This document shows, in pieces, positions 32,975 through 41,767 of a stretch of DNA of 50,622 nucleotides. The notes under the pieces are model-generated. The model saw only the letters and a program-made list of their open reading frames with translations, had not been told where the DNA came from and did no database searches. Numbering within the stretch: the first letter of the stretch is position 1; every line of letters starts with the position of its first letter. Position numbers and translations under genes: made by a program. Source of the DNA: an uncultured Clostridia bacterium (GTDB lineage Bacteria; Bacillota; Clostridia; UBA1381); contig CAKSOE010000022.1 of the NCBI GenBank assembly GCA_934476675.1, positions 1 to 50,622 of the forward strand, given 5' to 3'.

Positions 32975-35272
32975 ATGGAAAAATGGGCGAGAGTAAAGTA
33001 TGCTCCGTGCCTGCCGATGGGCAAGGACGGGAAAAGAGTTACGGCGTGCAGTGAGCATATTGAAATTTCAAGAAGCGTTGCGGCGGAAGGAATGGTTCTG
33101 CTTAAAAACGAAAATAATCTTCTGCCGTTAAAAGACGGTAAAAGAGTGGCTGTTTTCGGAAAAGGACAGTATGATTACGTTAAAGGCGGCGGCGGCAGCG
33201 GTGACGTTACTGTCGATTACGTAAGAAATATTTACGAAGGACTGAAAATCAAGGAGTCGGAGGGCAAAATCGGAGTTTTTGACGGACTTATTGATTTTTA
33301 TAAAAACGAAATGGAAAAGCAGTATGCGGACGGCAAAGAGATAGGCAGAACGGAAGAACCGGAAATTCCGGCGGATTTGCTTAATGCCGCAAAGGCATAC
33401 ACCGATACTGCAATTATAACGATTTGCCGTTTCTCCGGCGAGGGTTGGGACAGAAAAGGCGAGCTGCATGACGGCGACTTCTATCTTAGCGAGCGGGAAG
33501 AAAAAATGGTTGAAACCGTTACGGCAGCTTTTGAAAATGTAATCGTCGTAATAAATGCGGGAGCGCAGACAGATACGGAATGGTATCACTCAAACGACGA
33601 AATCGGTGCGGTTCTCTACGCTTGGCAGGGCGGCATGGAGGGCGGACTGGCAACGGCAGACGTACTTTGCGGCGACGTAAATCCGTCAGGAAAGCTGGTT
33701 GACACTTTTGCAAAGAAATTCTCCGACTATCCGTCATCGGAAAGCTTTGAGGAATCCGACGACTACGTAAAGTATTATGAGGATATTTATGTAGGCTACA
33801 GATATTTTGAAACAATTCCCGACGCTGATAAATGCGTAAATTATCCGTTCGGTTACGGACTTTCGTATACGGATTTTGAAATAAGCAATATTTCGGCAAA
33901 ACAGTGCGGCGAAAAGATTGTTGTAAGTGCAGATGTGAAAAATATTGGAAATGTAAGCGGTAAAGAGGTTGTTCAGGTATATTACAGCGCACCGCAGGGC
34001 AAGCTTGGCAAGCCTAAGTATGAGCTTGCGGCATTTAAAAAGACCGCATTGCTTGAATCGGGCGAAAAGCGCACGGTAACAACGGAATTTGACATAAACA
34101 GCATGGCAAGCTATGACGATACAGGCAAGATTGCCATGTCGGCATATGTGCTTGAAAAGGGAAGTTATAAATTCTATGTCGGCAATTCGGTAAGAAATAC
34201 CGTAAAGACAGATTATGAATATACAGTTGAAAATGACACCGTTACGGAGCAGCTGACACAGCAGAGCGCACCGTCAAAGCTTGAAAAGCGTATGCTGTCA
34301 GACGGGAGCTTTGAGGAAATGGCATCATATACAAACAATGTATACGAGAATAACTATCCTGAAAACACGGCAAAAGCTCCGGAGGAGCTTGCAAAGCTTA
34401 TAGACGTATTTAACGGCAAAGTTACCATGGACGAATTTATTGCGCAGCTTACAGACGATGAACTGGTTGAACTTACATACGGAAAACCCAATACAGGTGT
34501 AGCGAATACGTTTGGAATGGGTAATCTTCCGAAATACGGTGTACCGAATGTAATGACAGCCGACGGCCCTGCCGGACTGCGTATCGACAGATGTGTAGGG
34601 GTGCGAACCACCGCGTTCCCGTGTGCAACAATGATCGCCTGCACATGGAATCCGGATTTAATGTATGAAATCGGAAAAGCCGGAGCAGAGGAGGTAAAAG
34701 AAAACAACATCGGAATATGGCTGACACCGGCGCTTAATATTCACAGAAATCCGCTTTGCGGAAGAAACTTTGAGTATTATTCGGAGGATCCGCTGATTGC
34801 CGGAAAGATGGCTGCCGCAAAGGTAAACGGTATACAGTCGCAGCATATCGCGGCATCTGCAAAGCATTTCTGCGCAAACAACAAAGAGGTTAACAGACTG
34901 GATTCCGATTCAATTGTGTCGGAAAGAGCATTGCGTGAAATCTATCTCAAAGGCTTTGAAATATGTGTTAAGGAATCACAGCCGTGGACAATAATGTCAT
35001 CATACAATATAGTAAACGGTACGAGAGCCTCAGAGAATCATGATACGCTTACCAATATCCTCAGAAAAGAATGGGGATTTAAAGGAATGGTTACTTCCGA
35101 CTGGGGAAACCATGCGGAAAATTATAAGGAAGTCAAGGCGGGAAATGATATAAAAATGCCTGTCGGACAGCATGACGAGGTAATGAAGGCGCTTGCTGAC
35201 GGAAATATAACAAGACCGGAAATAGAAGTGAGTGCAAAGCGTGTGCTTGAAATGATTATGAAAATAGACTAA
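32975..35272 (+). CDS. GH3 family beta-glucosidase with permuted domain order
   Basis: 765 residues in reversed GH3 order: the alpha/beta-sandwich domain comes first (about 30-270; SVAAEGMVLLKNENNLLPL, KGGGGSGDV), then a fibronectin-III-like domain (about 300-400; ADVKNIGNVSGKEVVQVYY), then the TIM barrel at the C-terminus (about 460-760; MTADGPAGLRI, AKHFCANNKE, nucleophile in VTSDWGNH, Asp709). This arrangement is known for some rumen and gut beta-glucosidases such as those of Ruminococcus albus and Butyrivibrio. No signal peptide is seen. AAAGGA lies before the ATG. It is divergent from, and probably regulated by, the AraC protein. Confidence 0.92.
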   Translation: MEKWARVKYAPCLPMGKDGKRVTACSEHIEISRSVAAEGMVLLKNENNLLPLKDGKRVAVFGKGQYDYVKGGGGSGDVTVDYVRNIYEGLKIKESEGKIGVFDGLIDFYKNEMEKQYADGKEIGRTEEPEIPADLLNAAKAYTDTAIITICRFSGEGWDRKGELHDGDFYLSEREEKMVETVTAAFENVIVVINAGAQTDTEWYHSNDEIGAVLYAWQGGMEGGLATADVLCGDVNPSGKLVDTFAKKFSDYPSSESFEESDDYVKYYEDIYVGYRYFETIPDADKCVNYPFGYGLSYTDFEISNISAKQCGEKIVVSADVKNIGNVSGKEVVQVYYSAPQGKLGKPKYELAAFKKTALLESGEKRTVTTEFDINSMASYDDTGKIAMSAYVLEKGSYKFYVGNSVRNTVKTDYEYTVENDTVTEQLTQQSAPSKLEKRMLSDGSFEEMASYTNNVYENNYPENTAKAPEELAKLIDVFNGKVTMDEFIAQLTDDELVELTYGKPNTGVANTFGMGNLPKYGVPNVMTADGPAGLRIDRCVGVRTTAFPCATMIACTWNPDLMYEIGKAGAEEVKENNIGIWLTPALNIHRNPLCGRNFEYYSEDPLIAGKMAAAKVNGIQSQHIAASAKHFCANNKEVNRLDSDSIVSERALREIYLKGFEICVKESQPWTIMSSYNIVNGTRASENHDTLTNILRKEWGFKGMVTSDWGNHAENYKEVKAGNDIKMPVGQHDEVMKALADGNITRPEIEVSAKRVLEMIMKID

Positions 35273-35274
35273 AT

Positions 35275-35315
35275 AAAAAATGTTCATAAGGCGTAAGCCT
35301 TATGAACATTTTTTT
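35275..35315. terminator. Bidirectional terminator, GH3 / pckA
   Basis: AAAAAATGTTCATAAGGC and GCCTTATGAACATTTTTT form an 18-bp perfect stem with a GTAA loop; T-runs lie on both strands between convergent genes. Confidence 0.92.
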
Positions 35316-35324
35316 ATGCTGTAA

Positions 35325-36929
35325 TTATTTCTGCGGACCTGCCGGAACCAAAGCTTTTCCTGCTTCGTTGCCTTCGTATTTTGCAAAGTTCTTTACGAAT
35401 CTGTCTGCCAAATCCTTAGCCTTAGCTTCCCATTCGGAAGCGTCTGCATAAGTGTCGCGCGGATCAAGAATACCCGAATCAACACCGGGAAGCTCTGTCG
35501 GTACTTCAAAGTTGAAGAACGGAATCTTCTTTGTGGGTGCATTTAAGATGTCACCGTTTAAGATTGCATCTATGATACCGCGTGTATCACGGATTGAAAT
35601 ACGCTTGCCTGTGCCGTTCCAGCCTGTGTTTACGAGGTATGCCTTAGCGCCGCTCTTTTCCATTTTCTTAACCAGCTCTTCCGCATACTTTGTAGGATGC
35701 AGTTCCAAAAATGCCTGACCGAAGCAAGCTGAGAATGTAGGAGTAGGCTCTGTTATTCCACGCTCTGTACCTGCAAGCTTTGCGGTAAATCCCGAAAGGA
35801 AGTAGTACTGAGTCTGTTCCGGTGTAAGGATTGATACCGGCGGAAGTACACCGAATGCGTCTGCTGACAGGAAGATTACATTCTTTGCAGCAGGAGCAGC
35901 CGAAACCGGACGAACAATGTTATTGATGTGGTCGATAGGATATGATACACGAGTATTCTCCGTAACGCTCTTATCGTCGAAATCAATCTTTCCGTCTTTG
36001 TCAAGAGTTACGTTTTCAAGAAGCGCATCGCGCTTGATTGCATTGTATATATCAGGCTCTGACTCTTTATCGAGGTTAATAACCTTTGCATAGCAGCCGC
36101 CCTCAAAGTTAAATACGCCGTTGTCGTCCCAGCCGTGCTCGTCGTCACCGATAAGCAGACGCTTGGGGTCTGTTGAAAGCGTGGTCTTACCTGTTCCCGA
36201 AAGACCGAAGAATATAGCTGTATTTTCGCCGTTCATGTCTGTGTTTGCGGAACAGTGCATTGAAGCAATACCTTTAAGCGGCAGATAGTAGTTCATCATT
36301 GAGAACATACCCTTCTTCATTTCGCCGCCGTACCATGTGTTTACGATAACCTGTTCGCGGCTTGTGATATTGAACATTACAGCTGTTTCCGAGTTAAGAC
36401 CCAACTCTTTGTAGTTTTCAACCTTAGCCTTTGATGCATTGTAAACAACAAAGTCCGGTTCGAAGTTTTCGAGTTCCTCAGCAGTCGGCTGTATGAACAT
36501 ATTTGTTACAAAATGTGCCTGCCATGCAACTTCAACGATGAAACGTATTGCCATACGTGTATCCTTGTTAGCGCCGCAGAAAGCGTCAACAACGAAAAGT
36601 TTCTTGTTTGAAAGCTCTTTGATAGCTATGTCTTTTACGGCATTCCATGCTTCCTGTGATGCAGGGTGGTTGTCGTTCTTATATTCGTCAGAAGTCCACC
36701 ATACAGTTTCTTTTGAATTTTCATCTACTACAATAAATTTATCCTTAGGCGAACGTCCGGTATATACGCCTGTCATTACATTGACAGCGCCCAATTCACT
36801 TACCTGACCTTTTTCATAACCTTCCAGCTCGGGCTTTGTTTCTTCCGCAAATAACATTTCGTAAGAAGGGTTATGCACAATTTCCGTAGCGCCGGTAATA
36901 CCGTACTTACTTAAATTAATCTCTGCCAT
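35325..36929 (-). CDS. pckA: Phosphoenolpyruvate carboxykinase (ATP)
   Basis: Interconverts oxaloacetate + ATP and PEP + CO2 + ADP; in fermenters it often runs toward oxaloacetate. 534 residues: VYTGRSPKDKF, the substrate region NTWYGGEMKKG, P-loop GLSGTGKTT (242-250), second metal motif IGDDEHGWDD, and NTGWNGTGKRIS near the C-terminus. These are signatures of the ATP-dependent, not the GTP-dependent, enzyme. AGAGAGG precedes the ATG. It is monocistronic between the GH3 terminator and its own promoter. Confidence 0.96.
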   Translation of the reverse strand: MAEINLSKYGITGATEIVHNPSYEMLFAEETKPELEGYEKGQVSELGAVNVMTGVYTGRSPKDKFIVVDENSKETVWWTSDEYKNDNHPASQEAWNAVKDIAIKELSNKKLFVVDAFCGANKDTRMAIRFIVEVAWQAHFVTNMFIQPTAEELENFEPDFVVYNASKAKVENYKELGLNSETAVMFNITSREQVIVNTWYGGEMKKGMFSMMNYYLPLKGIASMHCSANTDMNGENTAIFFGLSGTGKTTLSTDPKRLLIGDDEHGWDDNGVFNFEGGCYAKVINLDKESEPDIYNAIKRDALLENVTLDKDGKIDFDDKSVTENTRVSYPIDHINNIVRPVSAAPAAKNVIFLSADAFGVLPPVSILTPEQTQYYFLSGFTAKLAGTERGITEPTPTFSACFGQAFLELHPTKYAEELVKKMEKSGAKAYLVNTGWNGTGKRISIRDTRGIIDAILNGDILNAPTKKIPFFNFEVPTELPGVDSGILDPRDTYADASEWEAKAKDLADRFVKNFAKYEGNEAGKALVPAGPQK

Positions 36930-37009
36930 TTTAATATACCTCTCTTTTCTTAAACTGTGGTGAAGAACTGTAACAAATACAATGAATTACAATTTTCACG
37001 CTTACTGTA

Positions 37010-37038
37010 ATTATAATTGATTTTTTGGGAAAAAGCAA
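37010..37038 (-). promoter_or_regulatory. Promoter of pckA
   Basis: On the minus strand TTGCTT (37033-37038), 17 nt, TATAAT (37010-37015); the leader is about 75 nt. Confidence 0.6.
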
Positions 37039-37129
37039 TATATTTGAAGGAATTTTGGTTATATTTTTAAAAAAAGTATATGAACATCATACAAAACCTA
37101 ACAATTTTGACGTTTTACCTAAAAGACAA

Positions 37130-37164
37130 AGAAAACCGCGGCAGTGTTTACTGCTGCGGTTTTC
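37130..37164 (-). terminator. Terminator after the GT39-like gene
   Basis: On the minus strand AGAAAACCGC(A)GCAGT pairs with ACTGC(C)GCGGTTTTCT around a short loop, then TTTGTCTTTT. It lies only a few bases past the stop codon. Confidence 0.82.
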
Positions 37165-37170
37165 TGATTA

Positions 37171-40100
37171 TTACAGAAGCACCCATGAATCAAACCATTT
37201 CAAAAACGTGTCTGCGTACTTTACGGAACACGGCGCTCCCGAAAGAACGGGGTAAAACATGATAAACAATATTACTGCTATTGCAGCATAGGCGCAGGAG
37301 CCGCAGATTACGCGTTTTTTTGCCGGCACGGATTGAGCGTCGTTATAAATAGTGTAAATACAATACCCGATCATAAGCGTTACAAACGGAACGCAGGGGA
37401 AGTAGTGGTATATGAATGTCAGTCTCGAAATCGGTACCCAAGGAAGATACTGAGCAAGGTATGCGACGGCGAGAAAAGCTGATTTGCGGTCACGGTGTAC
37501 TGCTGTGCGGTATATCAGGTAAATAAATGCCGGAATACCTATCCACCATACGGCAGGGTTGCCGAAGGAGCTTATTCCTTCTTTAATTTCGGAGCTTATT
37601 TTGCCCGAATAGAACCATATGGGACGATACATAACAGGCCACTGATACCACCGTGACGAATACGGATGTTCCGAACCGAGTACGGTTTTTGCGTGGTAGG
37701 TATACATTGATTCCGCATTCTCAAAAACGGTTTTAAGTCCGTTTCCGCTGGGCGTCATCATATACGGAATATACGCACAGAAATATATAATAACCGGCAC
37801 TGCGATAAAGAAAACACAGCACCATGCTATTGTTTTTATCATATAAGGCTTAAAGTTTGCCGTTACTGCGTCATGGCTTATGCCGTCGGTTGTGCCGTGC
37901 GGATTTTGCAGTGCGTATCTGTATTCGCTATAACGTCTTGCAAGAACGGCAAAGAATATAACAGCCAGTCCCGCACCTGCATATACGCCCGTCCATTTGC
38001 TTGCAATGCCCAGACCCATGAATATTCCCGAAAAAGCAAGCGGTGCAAGCGTTTTGGAGAGAGGTGTGTCGTAAAAGCTCATTTGGCTGTAACGGTACAT
38101 GAAATAGTACATGAGCATTATAAAGAATGTGACATATACGTCTATTGTGGCAATGCGCGTCTGAGCAAAGTGCATAAAGTCAAAGGTGAACAGTACACAC
38201 GTTATAAGCGCAAGCCAAGAATGTTTAAACATTCTTTTTGCAAATATATATATAATAGGTACCATTAGTATTCCTACAACCGTTCCGGCTATTCTCCAAC
38301 CGAACGGACACATTCCGAACAGCATTATTCCTAATGAGATAATCAGCTTGCCCAGCGGCGGATGAGTCCATTCGTATATATCCAGATGATGAATAAACTC
38401 GTATGCGGTGCGGGCGTGATAAATTTCGTCAAAGTACGTACCGTTACGGAAAGACGGACGGTCGGGAATATACTGCTGTTCATCAAACATTTTGCTTATA
38501 GTGATGTCTGATGAGTTAACCGGCTTTACTGCACCGCCGTTTATAGCAAGCTCCTTTATGCTTACTGTGCTGTCGGAGCTTAATTCTATATAACGTGCCG
38601 TTTGTGCGGCATCAATCTCATTCCAATAAAAAACAGAACCTTCGTCAATAACTTCCTCTGTGACATTTCCGCTCTCTGTTTTATATGCAAACTTCAATGT
38701 GCGTGTGGAGTCGAGGTTGTACGAACCGAGAAAGAATGCAATTTTGTCAATTTCAACATCCTCGCCGAAATCAACGGTTACGGGTGTTTTATTTATTAGC
38801 GTTTCGGTTTCGGGAGCGTGCATATCTCCTAGATTATACAGCGCCACAGCGCCGTAGATAAGCGTTACAGCCGCCATTGCGATATAGTCGAAACGTGTAA
38901 GCTTTGAAAGCGTTTCGCTTTTTTGAAAAGCAAACGGACGTACAATATTAGTTTTTATGTTATCCGCTTTTTTGAAGTGCGTTTCTTTTATTTCGTTTGA
39001 AATATAGTCCTTTTGCGCATATACTGTAAGCAAGACAGCCAACGCAATGTTGAGCGCTGACGCAAACGGGATAACGGGGCTTTGAAAATATACATTTATG
39101 TCCTGCTCGTATATAAACAGAACCCATGCGGTGTTAAAAAACTGCGAAAGCGTAAGCAGTGTAAACAACACATAGCTGCGGCGGCTTCTGCCGGTGGCAA
39201 ATGCCATGAGCATGAGCGCAAGAGCCGGAAAAGCATAGCGGTCGTGCATTTTTACGGAAAGCATATACGTAAGGAATGAAAGCAGCGCACCCGTGAAGTA
39301 ATATTTTGACACGTTTTTGCTTTTTAAAAAAACGTATGCAGAATAAACCGTAATCAGAGCGAGCAGCACATATCCCGTTGCCGAAGCTGCGGGAGAAATC
39401 GGAGACCAGTTTTTGCCCAACATTCCCCAAAGATTAAAGGCGTTTATTGTAAAATACGGATATTGTGCAAGCGTTTGTGTGTATTGGTATATAACGTTAT
39501 TTATGCCGAACGGCAGCGCCAATACAAAAAGCATAAGAATCGCACAAAGTCCGAGTAAGAGATTTTTTATTGTGCGCTTTGATGAAAAATCATTTAAAAA
39601 TACGTTTTCAACAATAGCGAGTATCAGCACGGGTGTGAAAATCAATGCCTGCGGTTTTATGAAAATACATATTGCAAACACAAAGTATGATGAAATCATT
39701 TTTTTGTGCGAGAGCAAGTAAATCATAAGCACAACGGTAAAGGTGTAGACGGAATCTACCTGCCCCCAAAGCGAGCCGTTTGTTATAACGGCAGGGTTTA
39801 AGAGGTACGCACCCGAAAGGACGGCGGATATTTTTGCACCGAAATGCTTTTTTGCCGAAATATAGACAATATATCCCGTTCCGATATTGCATATAAGTGA
39901 CGGCAGCTTTAAAAGCGCCGGAGCTGTGCCGGAAATACCGAACAGCGATTTTATCGCGCCGATAACGTAAAGCACATACATATAGCCGGGGGGATAATCG
40001 TGGAAAGCGTCGGAGGTGTAGAAATTTGCAATTCCACCCTTAAAAATCATATCCGACCATGCTGAAAAACATCCCATATCGGTCTTGTGACCAACATAAA

Positions 40101-40260
40101 TCGCGGAGCAGATAATATAAATAAGCGAAGAAAATGCCGTAACACCAATAAAATAAAGCGCATTATCGTCGCTTTTTTGAATGCCCGGGGTGAAATAGAT
40201 TTTCCATACAAAAAAATATAAAATTGCAAAGACAGCGCAAAAAGCCAAAATAGCTGCCAT
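37171..40260 (-). CDS. Double GT-C glycosyltransferase with Pmt-type C-terminal half
   Basis: 1029 residues, integral membrane. The first half (about 1-430) is a polytopic GT-C-like module with FHDYPPGYMYVLYVIGA and NGSLWGQVDSVYTF. A loop of about 485-575 reads as a beta-sandwich resembling F5/8 type C domains (VTVDFGEDVEIDKIAFF, RYIELSSDSTVSIKEL). The second half (about 600-1029) is a GT39/Pmt protein O-mannosyltransferase-like module with FDEIYHARTAYE and YEWTHPPLGKLI. Such enzymes move sugars from polyprenyl-phosphate donors to proteins or lipids outside the membrane. GGAAAGG lies upstream of the ATG. Monocistronic. The acceptor is unknown, and which half is catalytic cannot be decided from sequence alone. 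Confidence 0.85.
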   Translation of the reverse strand: MAAILAFCAVFAILYFFVWKIYFTPGIQKSDDNALYFIGVTAFSSLIYIICSAIYVGHKTDMGCFSAWSDMIFKGGIANFYTSDAFHDYPPGYMYVLYVIGAIKSLFGISGTAPALLKLPSLICNIGTGYIVYISAKKHFGAKISAVLSGAYLLNPAVITNGSLWGQVDSVYTFTVVLMIYLLSHKKMISSYFVFAICIFIKPQALIFTPVLILAIVENVFLNDFSSKRTIKNLLLGLCAILMLFVLALPFGINNVIYQYTQTLAQYPYFTINAFNLWGMLGKNWSPISPAASATGYVLLALITVYSAYVFLKSKNVSKYYFTGALLSFLTYMLSVKMHDRYAFPALALMLMAFATGRSRRSYVLFTLLTLSQFFNTAWVLFIYEQDINVYFQSPVIPFASALNIALAVLLTVYAQKDYISNEIKETHFKKADNIKTNIVRPFAFQKSETLSKLTRFDYIAMAAVTLIYGAVALYNLGDMHAPETETLINKTPVTVDFGEDVEIDKIAFFLGSYNLDSTRTLKFAYKTESGNVTEEVIDEGSVFYWNEIDAAQTARYIELSSDSTVSIKELAINGGAVKPVNSSDITISKMFDEQQYIPDRPSFRNGTYFDEIYHARTAYEFIHHLDIYEWTHPPLGKLIISLGIMLFGMCPFGWRIAGTVVGILMVPIIYIFAKRMFKHSWLALITCVLFTFDFMHFAQTRIATIDVYVTFFIMLMYYFMYRYSQMSFYDTPLSKTLAPLAFSGIFMGLGIASKWTGVYAGAGLAVIFFAVLARRYSEYRYALQNPHGTTDGISHDAVTANFKPYMIKTIAWCCVFFIAVPVIIYFCAYIPYMMTPSGNGLKTVFENAESMYTYHAKTVLGSEHPYSSRWYQWPVMYRPIWFYSGKISSEIKEGISSFGNPAVWWIGIPAFIYLIYRTAVHRDRKSAFLAVAYLAQYLPWVPISRLTFIYHYFPCVPFVTLMIGYCIYTIYNDAQSVPAKKRVICGSCAYAAIAVILFIMFYPVLSGAPCSVKYADTFLKWFDSWVLL

Positions 40261-40334
40261 AATATCATAGCCTTTCCGTCCGAAAATTTTACAATGTACC
40301 GTCGGACAACGGTAATCGGGTTTGTATGTATTTA

Positions 40335-40363
40335 ATTTTACTATATTTTTGCAGTTTTTTCAA
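40335..40363 (-). promoter_or_regulatory. Promoter of the GT39-like gene
   Basis: On the minus strand TTGAAA (40358-40363), 17 nt, TAAAAT (40335-40340). The leader carries a small dyad, GTCCGA and TCGGAC, near 40277-40310. Confidence 0.6.
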
Positions 40364-40398
40364 CCCCTAAAACAGCGATATTTTAAAAGAACCGCAAT

Positions 40399-40425
40399 AA
40401 TGCGGCAGTTTTAAGCTGCCGCATT
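40399..40425 (-). terminator. Terminator after the ZIP-GCS-ATP-grasp genes
   Basis: AATGCGGCAG and CTGCCGCATT form a perfect 10-bp stem with a 7-nt loop, 13 nt after the ATP-grasp stop. The T-rich tail on the minus strand is interrupted (ATTGCGGTTCTTTT). Confidence 0.72.
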
Positions 40426-40437
40426 GACAAAAAAATA

Positions 40438-41766
40438 TTATTTTTCGATTACAACAACGCTCGGCAGTGACATTTCACTGTACTGCGTGGAAATAATACT
40501 GTTTTTTGCGATTCTTGAATAAATTCCCTTAAATTTTCCACCGTAAACAAATAAACCGGTAATAGAGGAATAATTTCTGTATTCGGCGTTGTTATTGTGC
40601 GTTAAATCAATATTCACCGTTTCAAACGGCTTAACGTATTCTTGCAGCAAATAATCCTTGCCGATGTTTTCCGTAACGTGTTTTATCCATTCGCGTTCGT
40701 TCTGAAACTCCACTCCGGCATACACACCCTTTGACGCATACGAATCCTCCGGTTTAATTACCCATTTATCCTTGGTGCGGAGAACATCGTTATTTTTCAC
40801 TTCATCGGCGGTAAGATAAGCGGTGTAGGGGATGTGTTTTCTTATAAAAGCGTTTTCTTCATCGGTCAGAAATGCAGCTGTCATTTTATCATGAAGAATT
40901 TTAAACACACGCTTATTATGCACAACCTGTGTTTTGAAATCGCCGATTAAGCAGACCTCATCGTTTTTTACAGCGTCAATAAACGGCTGCACACGCTCAT
41001 AATTTTTCATTATATCGCTCGTAACGGCACGTCTGTAAATTGCGTCAATAGCTTTGCCGGACGGTGAAATGAGCCGGTTGTTTTCGTATTTTAGCTCTGT
41101 TATTTCGCATATTTCACAGCTTAATCCTTTTTTCTCAAAGCTTTCTTTAAAAATCTTAAATTCACTGTCAGACGCACTCGACATGAAATCAACTATTGCA
41201 ATATGCGGATTTTTCTTTGCTTTCGGATATGTTTTATATATCTTCATAAACGCAGTTACCCACGAATTGAAGAGTTCATATGTTTTCGTTTTATATTTTT
41301 TCTTGAATTGCTTAAATGCCTTCGTTACGGCAACTGCATTGTTAAGCTCGCGGTCTTCATTCATCGCGCTTGAACCGTCTGTGTTAAATTCGCAGAATTT
41401 GAACGAAAAATCATCTTCATTAAAGAAAATATCAATTCTTGCAATCGGCAGCTTGCAGTTGTATCTGTCGGGTCTTATGATAAGTTCTTCAAGACGCTTG
41501 TCAAACCCGAAAAGCTTTCTGTATTCAGCGTCGGTTTCATAATGCGCTATGACATTTACCATTATTCCGTACATGGTTTCCGTTATGCTGCCGAAATACT
41601 CTGCCGCCTCGGCGGTAAAAAGCTTTGGCATATACATGGTGTATGCCGTTCTTCCATGATAGGTTGCGGTTGAATTTTCAATATATTTAAGCTGCTTTTC
41701 GGCGCTCTTTACGTTTTCTTCAAAATTGCTGTCGATAAGACCTCTGTAATATTCGTTTATATCCAT
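40438..41766 (-). CDS. ATP-grasp ligase, glutathionylspermidine-synthase-like
   Basis: 442 residues. The C-terminal part has ATP-grasp features: WVIKPEDSYASKGVYAG (335-351, ATP-binding lysine and loop), YLLQEYV (372-378), and a terminal segment TGLFVYGGKFKGIYSR. The N-terminal part contains PIARIDIFF and FCEFNTDGSSAMNEDRE (126-140), patterned like the carboxylate-binding region of permuted ATP-grasp / glutathionylspermidine-synthase-type proteins. It should join a carboxylate to an amine with ATP. It lies 1 nt after a glutamate-cysteine ligase gene, so its substrate is probably a gamma-glutamyl product. It does not look like E. coli GshB or like GshF. Function inferred from context. Confidence 0.7.
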   Translation of the reverse strand: MDINEYYRGLIDSNFEENVKSAEKQLKYIENSTATYHGRTAYTMYMPKLFTAEAAEYFGSITETMYGIMVNVIAHYETDAEYRKLFGFDKRLEELIIRPDRYNCKLPIARIDIFFNEDDFSFKFCEFNTDGSSAMNEDRELNNAVAVTKAFKQFKKKYKTKTYELFNSWVTAFMKIYKTYPKAKKNPHIAIVDFMSSASDSEFKIFKESFEKKGLSCEICEITELKYENNRLISPSGKAIDAIYRRAVTSDIMKNYERVQPFIDAVKNDEVCLIGDFKTQVVHNKRVFKILHDKMTAAFLTDEENAFIRKHIPYTAYLTADEVKNNDVLRTKDKWVIKPEDSYASKGVYAGVEFQNEREWIKHVTENIGKDYLLQEYVKPFETVNIDLTHNNNAEYRNYSSITGLFVYGGKFKGIYSRIAKNSIISTQYSEMSLPSVVVIEK

Positions 41767-41767
41767 T

